DNA from: an uncultured Candidatus Puniceispirillum sp. | GTDB lineage: Bacteria > Pseudomonadota > Alphaproteobacteria > Puniceispirillales > Puniceispirillaceae | Direction of reading: 5' to 3' | DNA length: 35,000 bases | Assembly (NCBI GenBank): GCA_905182545.1 | Contig: CAJJBY010000007.1 | Location: forward strand, 1 to 35,000 | Part shown: positions 1 through 8,365 of the stretch, one piece after another | How positions within the stretch are numbered: position 1 is the first letter of the stretch | Layout of the letters: every line of letters starts with the position of its first letter | The notes under the pieces: generated by a model | Told to the model about the DNA's origin: nothing | What the model saw: only the letters and a program-made list of their open reading frames with translations | The model's database searches: none | Made by a program: the position numbers and the translations under genes

Positions 1-54
1 GGACATATCAGCAAGGGGCGGTTTATCCGTTTCTTTGTTGAAGTCACCATTTAG
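1..54 (+). CDS. C-terminal end of an unidentified protein (partial)
   Basis: Frame 1 is open from the window edge and ends with TAG at 52-54, giving 17 residues rich in basic and aromatic amino acids (ends FFVEVTI). The next gene starts 56 bases downstream on the same strand. Too little is present to identify a family, and the frame could be open by chance. Confidence 0.35.
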   Translation, partial: GHISKGRFIRFFVEVTI

Positions 55-110
55 TCGCTATATCTTGACTTGGCATAGCGCATCAACGTCTATCATCACC
101 AAGGAATTTT

Positions 111-578
111 ATGATGGAAATCGCTGACGAGATTACGATTCCTGCCCCTCGCGCCGTGGTCTATGAGGCGTTGAATGATATTGCGATCCTCAAAGCCTGT
201 ATCCCAGGATGCGAGTCACTTGAACGCGAATCAGATACCAAGCTTGTTGCCAAGGTCACTTTGAAAATCGGGCCGGTAAAGGCCAAATTCAACGGCACGG
301 TCATGCTTGATCAATCCAAGGCACCGGATGGTTTTAGCCTGTCAGGCGAAGGCGAAGGCGGTCTTGCCGGTTTTGCCAAGGGCGGCGCTGATGTCACTTT
401 GACCGAAGATGGCGAGACCACGATTCTGCATTATAGCGCAAAAGCGGAAACCGGCGGCAAAATCGCCCAGCTTGGCGGGCGCCTAATTACCAGCACCGCC
501 AAAAAACTGTCCAAGAGTTTCTTCCAGAAATTTGAAAAAGTTATGATTGGTGAAGTTGAAATCGAACACGGCGACTAG
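111..578 (+). CDS. CoxG-like SRPBCC family protein (carbon monoxide dehydrogenase subunit G family)
   Basis: This 155-residue protein has the full length and pattern of the CoxG family (SRPBCC/START-like fold): an N-terminal strand ending in a proline (EITIPAP), the family-typical segment LKACIPGCE at residues 27-35, then alternating hydrophobic strands and a long amphipathic C-terminal helix. CoxG proteins help recruit or mature molybdenum hydroxylases at the membrane, but many homologues sit beside unrelated oxidoreductases. No coxLMS genes are visible, though upstream sequence is missing, so the role here is open. Two adjacent ATGs (111 and 114) follow an AAGGA at 101-105, with spacers of 5 and 8 bases; either may be used. 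The gene is convergent with the MFS gene that follows. Confidence 0.8.
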   Translation: MMEIADEITIPAPRAVVYEALNDIAILKACIPGCESLERESDTKLVAKVTLKIGPVKAKFNGTVMLDQSKAPDGFSLSGEGEGGLAGFAKGGADVTLTEDGETTILHYSAKAETGGKIAQLGGRLITSTAKKLSKSFFQKFEKVMIGEVEIEHGD

Positions 579-640
579 CGTTTGCCATCATTCCCAAAGC
601 CAAAAATATGCCGCTTATGCGCAGTTGCTTTTCCGGAGGG

Positions 641-1843
641 TTAGGCCTTCCAGCGCGCCAATGGCAATTTGACAAGAACCAGAATGGCCAGCAAAAAGCC
701 AGGCACCATCACCATGAAAATGGCATCCTCAATCGGCGTTAAATCGCCAAAAAACCCGATCAGAATACCGCCAACGGTCAGGCTGCCAAATGAAACGCTG
801 GACCACCAAGTCATTACGCGGGCGCGGTAATCTTCTTCTACCTTTAGCTGGATCAAAGTTTGCGCGCCAATGCCCGCAACCGTGGCGGTAAAGCCGGTTA
901 GCACAAAAATCAAACCCATCGGAATGACCGTGCTTGTCAGATTAAGACAGGCCGTTCCAATAATGCCTATGGCAAGCATTGGCCAGAGACAACGCTGAAT
1001 GAAATTTGGCGACAATTTGCCAAGCCCAATCCAGCAAGACGCCAGCAACGCGCCAACACCAGCAGCGGCCGTAGCTATCGCCAAGGCTTGACTTTCGCCA
1101 CCAAGAATCTGGCCGATGATTGCAGGCTGAATTTCCAAAACACCGCGAACAAGAAAACTGTTCAACGCCACCACACACAAGGCGGTAAAAATAACTGGTG
1201 TTTGCAAAGCCACCTTGCCACCATCCCGCATCTTTTGAAAAAACCGATCGGCATTCGGCTTTGCCTTGGCGCGTGGTTCAAGTGGCAATAACGCCAAAGC
1301 CACGATCAGCGGCGCATAGAGAATAACCGCAATCCCAAATGTAGTTGCCAAGCCAAGAAGTACGATCGCAAAGCCGGACAGCGCCGGGCCAACAACGCGC
1401 GACATATTCCATGACACGGAATTCAACCCAATAGCACTGGCAAGATAGGGACGCGGCACTACAATCGAAATAAACACCAGTCGGATCGGGTGATGAACAG
1501 CGCTAAGTAGGCCTAGAGCAAGCGATGTTGCAATCAAACTATGCAGATTATGCATGTCAAAATATTGCAGGCCAAAGATCACGAAACTGACAAGCATCAT
1601 CAGAATTTTTGTAATCAGAAAGGCACGCCGCATATCCCAGCTTTCGGCATAAACAGCAATAAATGGCCCGATGATGCCAACCGGTGCCATCAAGGCAATC
1701 GACACAAAACTAGTCCAGAAAGTGGACTCAGTAATCTGCCACGTCAGCCAGCCAAGACCCACTTTTTGAATCCATGTGCCAAGCAGTGACAGTGTGTTTG
1801 TCAAAAAATAAATGACAAATGGCCGTAACGTAAAAGCGTTCAT
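641..1843 (-). CDS. MFS transporter, EntS-like (MFS_3 type) exporter
   Basis: The 400-residue product is strongly hydrophobic throughout, with about twelve predicted membrane spans. Its N-terminus (FLTNTLSLLGTWIQKVGLGW) is typical of MFS_3/EntS-like permeases, which export siderophores, drugs or metabolites by proton antiport at the inner membrane. The ATG lies 21 bases after the stop of the upstream alpha/beta hydrolase gene on the same strand, so the two probably form an operon and the exported compound may relate to that hydrolase. The substrate cannot be read from the sequence. No obvious terminator was seen in the short convergent gap to the CoxG-like gene. Confidence 0.8.
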   Translation of the reverse strand: MNAFTLRPFVIYFLTNTLSLLGTWIQKVGLGWLTWQITESTFWTSFVSIALMAPVGIIGPFIAVYAESWDMRRAFLITKILMMLVSFVIFGLQYFDMHNLHSLIATSLALGLLSAVHHPIRLVFISIVVPRPYLASAIGLNSVSWNMSRVVGPALSGFAIVLLGLATTFGIAVILYAPLIVALALLPLEPRAKAKPNADRFFQKMRDGGKVALQTPVIFTALCVVALNSFLVRGVLEIQPAIIGQILGGESQALAIATAAAGVGALLASCWIGLGKLSPNFIQRCLWPMLAIGIIGTACLNLTSTVIPMGLIFVLTGFTATVAGIGAQTLIQLKVEEDYRARVMTWWSSVSFGSLTVGGILIGFFGDLTPIEDAIFMVMVPGFLLAILVLVKLPLARWKA

Positions 1844-1864
1844 CTATCTTACCATACCAGCTTT

Positions 1865-2716
1865 TTATCCAGCCAAAACAGCATCAAGAAACGCTTCAAT
1901 GGCCGCATTGAAACTGGCGGCATCTTCACAATAGGGCGCATGACCGACCCCTGCTAGCAACCAATGATGCGCTTGCGGCAAACTAGCTTTTAATGCGGCG
2001 GCTGCATCCGGTTTTACGACCACATCATCAGCGCCGTTAAAAATGGCGACTGGTGCGGTAATTTTATCAAGGAATGCACTTGTATCGAGATATTGCATCG
2101 CGAGGCCGCCACAACGGATACCCTCAACGCGGATTTCACCAGCGACAGCCGTCAAAAACGCCATGATTTGCGGATCAATCTTCCCCGACAGCATCTTGCC
2201 AACCCGAAGCGCGCCATAAGACGCATCATCCATCACTTCGCGCTGCTGGATTCGCTCCTGCACCGCCTTACCAAGCGGAGAGCCAACGGGCTGTGCCCGT
2301 CCTTTGTGCGTGCATGACAGAATGATCGCTTGGCATATGTCTGGATGGGTTGCGCCCAAAACCTGCGCCAGCATCCCGCCCATGGAATGGCCAATGATAA
2401 CGGCCTTGCCGCGGACAAGGCTAGCAATCGCCGCGGCAACCTCATCAGCGATTGCAACCATACCGCCGTCAAAAACCTGCGACACGCCAAAACCGGGGGC
2501 ATCAATGGCAACTACCGTTTGAGTAGTAAAATGGGCAAATTGGCATGCCCAGCTCTTACTGCTACCATTAAATCCATGCAGGAACACCAAAGCAGGCTGT
2601 TCGGTGCTCTCGATCTCTGGCTGATTGATTCGGTATGACGTGATCGTGCCACTAATTTCATTCCGAAAGCTAGATAATGGCGGCAAGAAATCTATAAGCT
2701 GTTGATAACTTCTCAT
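1865..2716 (-). CDS. alpha/beta hydrolase
   Basis: From the ATG at 2714-2716 the protein has 283 residues. It shows the alpha/beta hydrolase order: HGFNGSS oxyanion region near residue 47, nucleophile elbow GHSMGG with Ser111, a late Asp in NGADDVVV and a C-terminal His in GVGHAP. This suits an esterase or a C-C/amide hydrolase; the substrate is unknown. The frame stays open to a TTG at 2804-2806 preceded by GGAG, which would add 30 residues. I prefer the ATG because the extension does not resemble the usual N-terminus of this fold and would leave only 38 bases to the divergent binding-protein gene. The first ~100 bases are AT-richer than the rest of the gene. Confidence 0.8.
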   Translation of the reverse strand: MRSYQQLIDFLPPLSSFRNEISGTITSYRINQPEIESTEQPALVFLHGFNGSSKSWACQFAHFTTQTVVAIDAPGFGVSQVFDGGMVAIADEVAAAIASLVRGKAVIIGHSMGGMLAQVLGATHPDICQAIILSCTHKGRAQPVGSPLGKAVQERIQQREVMDDASYGALRVGKMLSGKIDPQIMAFLTAVAGEIRVEGIRCGGLAMQYLDTSAFLDKITAPVAIFNGADDVVVKPDAAAALKASLPQAHHWLLAGVGHAPYCEDAASFNAAIEAFLDAVLAG

Positions 2717-2844
2717 GTAAAACTTAAGTCCAAATTTAAATGCATATTGCGATTCATGAGTAGACAAATTTGGAACCGTATAACACAGTATTTCCTCAGG
2801 GTGCAAAATTGTGCTCCAAAAAATAATGCAAATGGGAGAGTTAC

Positions 2845-4425
2845 ATGAAAGTTTCTAAATTCTTGATGACAAGCTTTGCGGCCATCGGCTTGTCAATCTC
2901 TGCGAACGCAGCAGATCTTCGAGTTGGCTTAAAATCAGAACCAAGTTCTATCGACCCACATTATCATAATCTTGGTCCCAACAATGGGTTTGCAACTCAT
3001 ATCTTTGGGACCTTGGTTGGAAGTGATGAAAACCAGCAGCACTACCCTGACCTTGCCGTTTCTTGGAAACCCGTCAATGACACAACCTGGGAGTTCAAAC
3101 TTCGTAAAGGCGTAAAATGGCATGATGGAAGTGCATTCAGCGCTGATGATGTGATGTTCACCGTTGAACGCGCTCAAAATGTACCAAATTCGCCTTCAAG
3201 CTTCGTAACTTACTTGAAGGGCAAAACCTTCAAAAAGATTGACAGCCACACAATCCACGTCGTCACTGAGAAACCATATCCGTTGATGCCAAATGACCTC
3301 AGCACTGTTAAAATAATCTCTGCGAAAGCCGGTAACGGTGCAAGCACTGAAGACTACAACAGTGGAAAAGTAACGGTCGGAACTGGCCCATACAAGTTCG
3401 TTGAATGGGTTCCAGGCGACCGAATAGTACTTGAGCGTAGTGCGTCGTATCACGGTGCGAAAGCGGCTTTTGATAAAGTGACTTTCAAGCCAATAAAGGC
3501 GGGCCCAGCTCGTATCTCCGCTCTTCTAGCAGGTGACGTTGACTTTATTGATAACGTTCCCCCACTTGATGTGGCCAGACTCAAAACTGAAAAAAACGTT
3601 CAGTTGAGTAGCGGACCATCAAACCGCGTAATTTATCTGCACATGGACCAGTTTCGCGAAAACTCTCCACATATCACCGCAAAAGACGGTAGCCCGATAA
3701 AAAACCCACTAATGGATGTAAGGGTTCGTAAGGCAATTTCTTTGTCAATTAACCGTGATGCAATCGTTTCGCGTGTTATGGAAGGAATAGCTGTAAAAGC
3801 TGGTCAGCTTTTGCCTGCAGGCTTTCATGGCGTATCGTCCAAAATGAAGCCTGATCCCTACGATACTAAAATGGCTAAAAAACTAATGGCTGATGCTGGC
3901 TACCCTGACGGCTTCAAGATGACCATCCATGGGCCAAATGACCGTTACATTAACGATGCAAAAATTGCTGAGGCTCTTGCGCAGATGTTAAACCGTGTCG
4001 GTATTGAAGCGAGCGTAGAAACAATGCCCAAGGCTGTTTATTTCAAGCGTGCTTCAAGAGGGGGTCCAGATAAATCACCTGAGTTTAGTTTTATGCTTCT
4101 CGGTTGGGGCGCTGGTTCTGGTGAGGCGTCATCACCTCTAAAAGCTCTTCTGCACACATACGATAAGTCAAAAGGTTTAGGTGCTGCTAACCGTGGCCGT
4201 CACTCCGATGCTGAAGTTGACAAACTTGTCAAACAGGCCCTTGCAACCGTCGATGCTGATGCACGTGGAGCACTTCTTGCTAAAGCCACTGAAAAGGCAG
4301 TTGGTGAGAACTACGGTGTCATCCCGATGCACTACCAAGTTAATACTTGGGCCGCAAAGGCCGGTTATAAGTACTTGCCGCGGACTGACGAGCGCACCAT
4401 CGTAACCGGTCTGTCAAAGAACTAG
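2845..4425 (+). CDS. peptide/solute ABC transporter substrate-binding protein (SBP family 5)
   Basis: The 526-residue protein begins with a clear Sec signal peptide (MKVSKF, hydrophobic core, cleavage near ANA-A at residues 20-23). It is followed by the long two-lobed SBP_bac_5 fold, with the typical RKGVKWHDG and TGPYKFVEW segments. There is no lipobox cysteine, so it should be soluble in the periplasm, where it hands a peptide, opine or other amide-rich solute to the permeases encoded next. GGGAG lies just upstream of the ATG. It heads a five-gene operon and is separated from the permeases by a hairpin. Family 5 also includes nickel and glutathione binders, so the ligand is not determined. 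Confidence 0.9.
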   Translation: MKVSKFLMTSFAAIGLSISANAADLRVGLKSEPSSIDPHYHNLGPNNGFATHIFGTLVGSDENQQHYPDLAVSWKPVNDTTWEFKLRKGVKWHDGSAFSADDVMFTVERAQNVPNSPSSFVTYLKGKTFKKIDSHTIHVVTEKPYPLMPNDLSTVKIISAKAGNGASTEDYNSGKVTVGTGPYKFVEWVPGDRIVLERSASYHGAKAAFDKVTFKPIKAGPARISALLAGDVDFIDNVPPLDVARLKTEKNVQLSSGPSNRVIYLHMDQFRENSPHITAKDGSPIKNPLMDVRVRKAISLSINRDAIVSRVMEGIAVKAGQLLPAGFHGVSSKMKPDPYDTKMAKKLMADAGYPDGFKMTIHGPNDRYINDAKIAEALAQMLNRVGIEASVETMPKAVYFKRASRGGPDKSPEFSFMLLGWGAGSGEASSPLKALLHTYDKSKGLGAANRGRHSDAEVDKLVKQALATVDADARGALLAKATEKAVGENYGVIPMHYQVNTWAAKAGYKYLPRTDERTIVTGLSKN

Positions 4426-4445
4426 TGTAGGCTTTGAAAATCTGA

Positions 4446-4499
4446 TGTACCTCACATTGCTCTGTAGATTTTTGCATTGTGGGGTACAACTTCATTTTT
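4446..4499 (+). terminator. attenuator-type hairpin after the binding-protein gene
   Basis: An inverted repeat pairs 4446-4460 with 4474-4488 (13 of 15 positions) around a 13-base loop, followed by CATTTTTG near 4493-4500. It lies between the binding-protein stop and the first permease start, with no other gene between. This is the usual place for a partial terminator or mRNA-stabilising stem that keeps binding-protein message in excess. Confidence 0.55.
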
Positions 4500-4510
4500 G
4501 GGATTAGACC

Positions 4511-5485
4511 ATGACAGCATTTATTCTTCGGCGATCACTCCAAAGCATTGTCGTTTTGTTTATAATGTCGTTGATAGTGTTTGTTGGGGTAAACCTGGTC
4601 GGTGACCCGGTGGATATGTTAATTAACCCAGAGGCTGATCAGGCTGAAATAGATCGTGTTATACGTGATCTCGGTCTGGACAGGCCTGTTTCCGAACAAT
4701 ATTGGTATTTCGTTTTAAACGCATTCCAGGGAGATCTTGGACGTTCATTTATATTTGGTGAGCCCGCGCTGAAATTAATTGTCCAACGGATGCCGGCAAC
4801 TATGGAACTGGCTTTAGTCTCACTACTAATGGCCGTTGTTTTTGGAATCCCGTTAGGAATTTATGCTGGACTCAAGCCAAACAGTAAAATTAGCAAAACA
4901 ATAATGGCTGCTTCCATATTAGGGTTCTCAATGCCTACCTTTTGGGTTGGTATTATTTTGATTATGTTCTTTTCAGTGCATCTTGGCTGGCTGCCATCGA
5001 CTGGCCGTGGTGATGTTGCCACCTATTTCGGTGTTACCAGTTCAGCCTTCACAGTTAATGGACTGTCTCACATATTTTTGCCTGCGTTCAATTTAGCTTT
5101 ATTCAAACTTTCATCTGTTATCCGTCTAGCCCGTGCTGGAACTCGTGAAGTTATCCTTCAAGACTACATTAAATTTGCGCGCGCAAAGGGTTTAGCCGAG
5201 TCCCGAGTGGTTCGAATTCATCTTTTGAAAAATATCATGATCCCCGTGATAACGATAATCGGTCTCGAGTTCGGGTCGCTAATAGCATTTTCAACTGTAA
5301 CGGAAACAGTTTTTGCATGGCCAGGAATGGGCAAGCTTATCATCGACTCAATCTACAACCTAGATCGACCAGTCGTTGTGGCCTATCTCATGATCATCGT
5401 GGTGATTTTTGTTATGCTGAATCTAATCGTTGATATTCTGTATTCAGTTCTTGATCCGCGCGTAAGAATAAAAGGGGTTAGCTAA
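4511..5485 (+). CDS. peptide ABC transporter permease, DppB/OppB type
   Basis: A 324-residue integral membrane protein with the DppB/OppB layout: an N-terminal span (residues ~9-30), a long periplasmic stretch, then about five spans. The BPD_transp_1 cytoplasmic loop contains DYIKFARAKGLAESRV, the EAA-type contact that docks on the ATPase. It forms the heterodimeric channel with the next gene product. Its stop TAA shares one base with the following ATG (TAATG), so translation is probably coupled. The coding sequence is clearly AT-rich compared with the flanking catabolic genes. Confidence 0.9.
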   Translation: MTAFILRRSLQSIVVLFIMSLIVFVGVNLVGDPVDMLINPEADQAEIDRVIRDLGLDRPVSEQYWYFVLNAFQGDLGRSFIFGEPALKLIVQRMPATMELALVSLLMAVVFGIPLGIYAGLKPNSKISKTIMAASILGFSMPTFWVGIILIMFFSVHLGWLPSTGRGDVATYFGVTSSAFTVNGLSHIFLPAFNLALFKLSSVIRLARAGTREVILQDYIKFARAKGLAESRVVRIHLLKNIMIPVITIIGLEFGSLIAFSTVTETVFAWPGMGKLIIDSIYNLDRPVVVAYLMIIVVIFVMLNLIVDILYSVLDPRVRIKGVS

Positions 5486-6393
5486 TGAGTGCGTCTACAA
5501 ACAAACAAAGCTACGACCTTCCCGCATCAGGTCTCAGAAAATTCTGGTTAGATTTCTCAGAAAGCCCAACCGCCGTAATTGCATTATTTGTTTTTCTAAT
5601 AATATTGTTTATCGCTATATTCGCCCCTTGGGTTTCACCGTCAAACCCCTATGATCTGACTAGCGTAGACATAATGAATAGCCGGCTGCCGCCGGGTTCA
5701 GAGGATTTTTCAGGGAACTTTTATATACTTGGAACAGATGGGGCAGGCAGAGATATGCTATCAGCTATCTTTTACGGCCTTCGAGTGAGTTTAGGAGTTG
5801 GTGCACTTTCAGGTCTAGTTGCTCTTATTCTTGGTGCCTCGGTAGGCTTATCTGCTGCATATTTTGGCGGCAGGTTTGAAACAATTATGATGCGCATAGT
5901 TGATATTCAGCTGAGCTTTCCATCAATTTTAATGGCGCTAATTATTCTAGCCGCTTTTGGAAAAGGTGTTGATAAAACAATCATCGCATTAATATTAGTG
6001 CAGTGGGCTTATTACGCCCGAGCTGCACGCGCCAGCGCCTTGGTCGAAAAGAACAAGGAATACGTTGAGGCTGCACAATGTCTAGCATTGGGTGATAAGC
6101 GGATAATATTAAGTCATATCGCGCCCAATTGTATGGCTCCACTGATTGTTGTTGGCACGCTGCAAACTGCACACGCTATTTCTCTCGAGGCCACTCTGAG
6201 TTTTCTCGGCCTTGGACTTCCGATTACAGAGCCGTCTCTGGGACTCCTGATTGGAAACGGTTTTGACTACATGTATTCAGGTGATTTTTGGATAAGTATT
6301 TTCCCCGGTGTTGCGTTGTTGATTACTATTGTTTCAATTAATTTAGTGGGGGACCAACTGCGCGACATGTTTAACCCTCGCCTGCAAAAGTGA
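5485..6393 (+). CDS. peptide ABC transporter permease, DppC/OppC type
   Basis: A 302-residue membrane protein of the DppC/OppC family. It has a hydrophilic N-terminal tail, a first span near residues 30-50, the OppC-type motif LGTDGAGRDMLS near residue 85, and an EAA loop with EYVEAAQCLALGDKR. It pairs with the preceding permease. Start and stop overlap both neighbours, consistent with a single transcript. Confidence 0.9.
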   Translation: MSASTNKQSYDLPASGLRKFWLDFSESPTAVIALFVFLIILFIAIFAPWVSPSNPYDLTSVDIMNSRLPPGSEDFSGNFYILGTDGAGRDMLSAIFYGLRVSLGVGALSGLVALILGASVGLSAAYFGGRFETIMMRIVDIQLSFPSILMALIILAAFGKGVDKTIIALILVQWAYYARAARASALVEKNKEYVEAAQCLALGDKRIILSHIAPNCMAPLIVVGTLQTAHAISLEATLSFLGLGLPITEPSLGLLIGNGFDYMYSGDFWISIFPGVALLITIVSINLVGDQLRDMFNPRLQK

Positions 6394-6401
6394 GGCAAGC
6401 A

Positions 6402-7382
6402 TTGGAACCAATTCTAAAGATTAATAATCTGCAAACACATTTTTTTACAAAGGCAGGAATTTTAAAAGCTGTAGACGGTGTAAGCTTTGAAATCGGCGCA
6501 GGCGAAATTGTTGGGCTTGTCGGCGAATCCGGTTCAGGAAAGTCAATAACTGGCTTTTCTGTGATGGGCTTAGTCGATCCACCTGGAAAAATTATTGATG
6601 GGAGCATTAATTTTAAAGGTAAAAATTTGAGCGCCCTCTCAAATGATCAGATGCAGAATTTTCGCGGCAATCGGATTGCCATGATCTTCCAAGATCCAAT
6701 GATGACGCTTAACCCTGTTCTACGAATTGAAACGCAGATGATAGAAGCAATTCAAGCTCACGATAGCGGCATTAGCCGCGAAGATGCACGAATTCGGTCG
6801 CGCGACACACTTGGGCTCGTCGGCATTTCTTCACCAGATGAAAGGCTTCGCGCCTACCCTCACCAATTTTCTGGAGGTATGCGACAACGCGTTTCGATTG
6901 CCATTGCCATGTTGAACCGACCCGATTTGATTATTGCTGATGAACCAACAACAGCCCTAGATGTCACTATCCAGGGTCAGGTCATCAGCGAAATGCAAAA
7001 ATTATGTCGCGAAACACAGACAGCTTTGCTATGGATTACTCATGACTTAGCTGTTATCGCGGGCATCGCAGATCGCGTATGCGTTATGTATGCGGGTCGG
7101 ATAGTTGAACAAGGTTTGGTTGCAAACATAATTGCAAATCCAATGCACCCTTATACTCAAGGGTTGATGGGAAGCGTACCAAGCCAAAATCAGCGCGGCA
7201 AACCATTGCAACAAATCAACGGTATGGTGCCTTCAATGCTCAACCTTCCAGCTGGGTGTGCTTTCCAAAATCGCTGTAATTATGCAAATGAAAAATGCTC
7301 CAAAATGCAGCCAGACATCACTCAGTTAGCAGATAGCAGACAAGTCCGCTGCTTTAATGTTCCAGCGGGGCAACAGCTATGA
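6402..7382 (+). CDS. peptide ABC transporter ATP-binding protein, DppD/OppD type
   Basis: An ABC ATPase of 326 residues with Walker A GESGSGKS near residues 41-48, a FSGGMRQR signature, and Walker B ending in [11 protein letters not shown]. The C-terminal oligo_HPY extension has four cysteines (GCAFQNRC, then NEKC, then VRCF). In characterised Dpp ATPases a similar cysteine set binds an iron-sulfur cluster; whether it does here is inference. Start choice: the frame opens with GTG at 6390, which overlaps the previous stop but lacks a ribosome-binding site. The TTG at 6402 has GAGG six bases upstream and gives the common N-terminus [10 protein letters not shown]. Both are possible. Confidence 0.88.
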   Translation: MEPILKINNLQTHFFTKAGILKAVDGVSFEIGAGEIVGLVGESGSGKSITGFSVMGLVDPPGKIIDGSINFKGKNLSALSNDQMQNFRGNRIAMIFQDPMMTLNPVLRIETQMIEAIQAHDSGISREDARIRSRDTLGLVGISSPDERLRAYPHQFSGGMRQRVSIAIAMLNRPDLIIADEPTTALDVTIQGQVISEMQKLCRETQTALLWITHDLAVIAGIADRVCVMYAGRIVEQGLVANIIANPMHPYTQGLMGSVPSQNQRGKPLQQINGMVPSMLNLPAGCAFQNRCNYANEKCSKMQPDITQLADSRQVRCFNVPAGQQL

Positions 7383-8362
7383 AGCCCATTTTAAAGGTAC
7401 AAAATCTTTCAAAAGATTTTATTAAGTCGCTGGACCTTGTAGCCAAAGGTTTGAACCGTATTGGACAAAATTACAAAGAGGAAGTTGTCCACGCTGTTGA
7501 TGATGTGAACTTTTCAATTTTCAAAGGCGAAATCGTTGGCGTAGTGGGAGAGTCAGGCTGTGGAAAGTCAACACTTGGGCGTATGGTTGCTGGAATTTTA
7601 TCCCCTTCAACAGGTTCTGTAGAATTTGACTCAAGCCAAGCTAATAATAAAGAAACACCTAGCGCACTCAGAACACAGATGATTTTTCAAGATCCGTTCT
7701 CCTCATTGAATCCCCGAAAACGGGTAATCGATATTGTCACTGAAGCGCCGATTTATCACAAACTTATTACCCCGTCAGAAAAGCGCGCCTTTGCCACTGA
7801 AATGCTGCAACGGGTCGGGCTTGATCCAGATACGCTTGAACGATATCCACATCAATTTTCCGGTGGACAACGGCAACGTGTTGGCATTGCGCGGGCGCTT
7901 GCCGTTTCGCCTGAATTTCTAGTCTGTGATGAGTCAATTGCGGCGCTTGATGTATCGATCCAGGCGCAGATCATCAATCTTTTTGTTGATTTGAAAGATA
8001 GCTTTGATCTCACATATCTTTTCATCAGCCATGATATCGGCGTGATCGAGCATATCTCAGATCGGGTGATCGTCATGTATCTTGGCCGGATTGTCGAAAC
8101 GGCGCCGATTGAAGCCTTTGTTAAAAAACCAAACCACCCCTACACGCAAGCGCTTCTTGCAGGGGTGCCCCGGCTTGAGGTTGGCAAGCGTCAATATGAG
8201 CCGATTAGTGGGGAAATCCCGTCACCACTGTCACCGCCACCAGGTTGCCACTTCCATCCACGATGTAAATTTGCAGCGGCGCGCTGCAAAGCCGAAAAAC
8301 CAGCATTGCGCGAAATTGCGCCAGCGCATTTTTCCTCCTGTCATTTGAATGAAGAAGCCTAA
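7379..8362 (+). CDS. peptide ABC transporter ATP-binding protein, DppF/OppF type
   Basis: A 327-residue ABC ATPase with Walker A GESGCGKS at residues 57-64, signature FSGGQRQR, a Walker B region FLVCDESIAALD and a four-cysteine oligo_HPY tail (GCHFHPRC, ARC, SSC). In the Walker B segment the usual DEP is DES, a mild and tolerated change. It overlaps the previous gene by four bases (ATGA) and forms the ATPase heterodimer with it. Composition becomes more GC-rich in roughly its second half, resembling the genes downstream. The gene ends three bases before the convergent amidohydrolase. Confidence 0.88.
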   Translation: MKPILKVQNLSKDFIKSLDLVAKGLNRIGQNYKEEVVHAVDDVNFSIFKGEIVGVVGESGCGKSTLGRMVAGILSPSTGSVEFDSSQANNKETPSALRTQMIFQDPFSSLNPRKRVIDIVTEAPIYHKLITPSEKRAFATEMLQRVGLDPDTLERYPHQFSGGQRQRVGIARALAVSPEFLVCDESIAALDVSIQAQIINLFVDLKDSFDLTYLFISHDIGVIEHISDRVIVMYLGRIVETAPIEAFVKKPNHPYTQALLAGVPRLEVGKRQYEPISGEIPSPLSPPPGCHFHPRCKFAAARCKAEKPALREIAPAHFSSCHLNEEA

Positions 8363-8365
8363 TTT

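Noticed and set aside
111-578. Reading the CoxG-like gene as evidence for a CO dehydrogenase operon
   Set aside because: No coxL/M/S or maturation genes are visible, and CoxG relatives occur widely without CO oxidation.
2845-8362. Nickel or glutathione importer instead of peptide importer
   Set aside because: The family includes such members, but nothing in the sequence favours them. Paired DppD/DppF-type ATPases fit peptide-like solutes better, and the ligand is left open.
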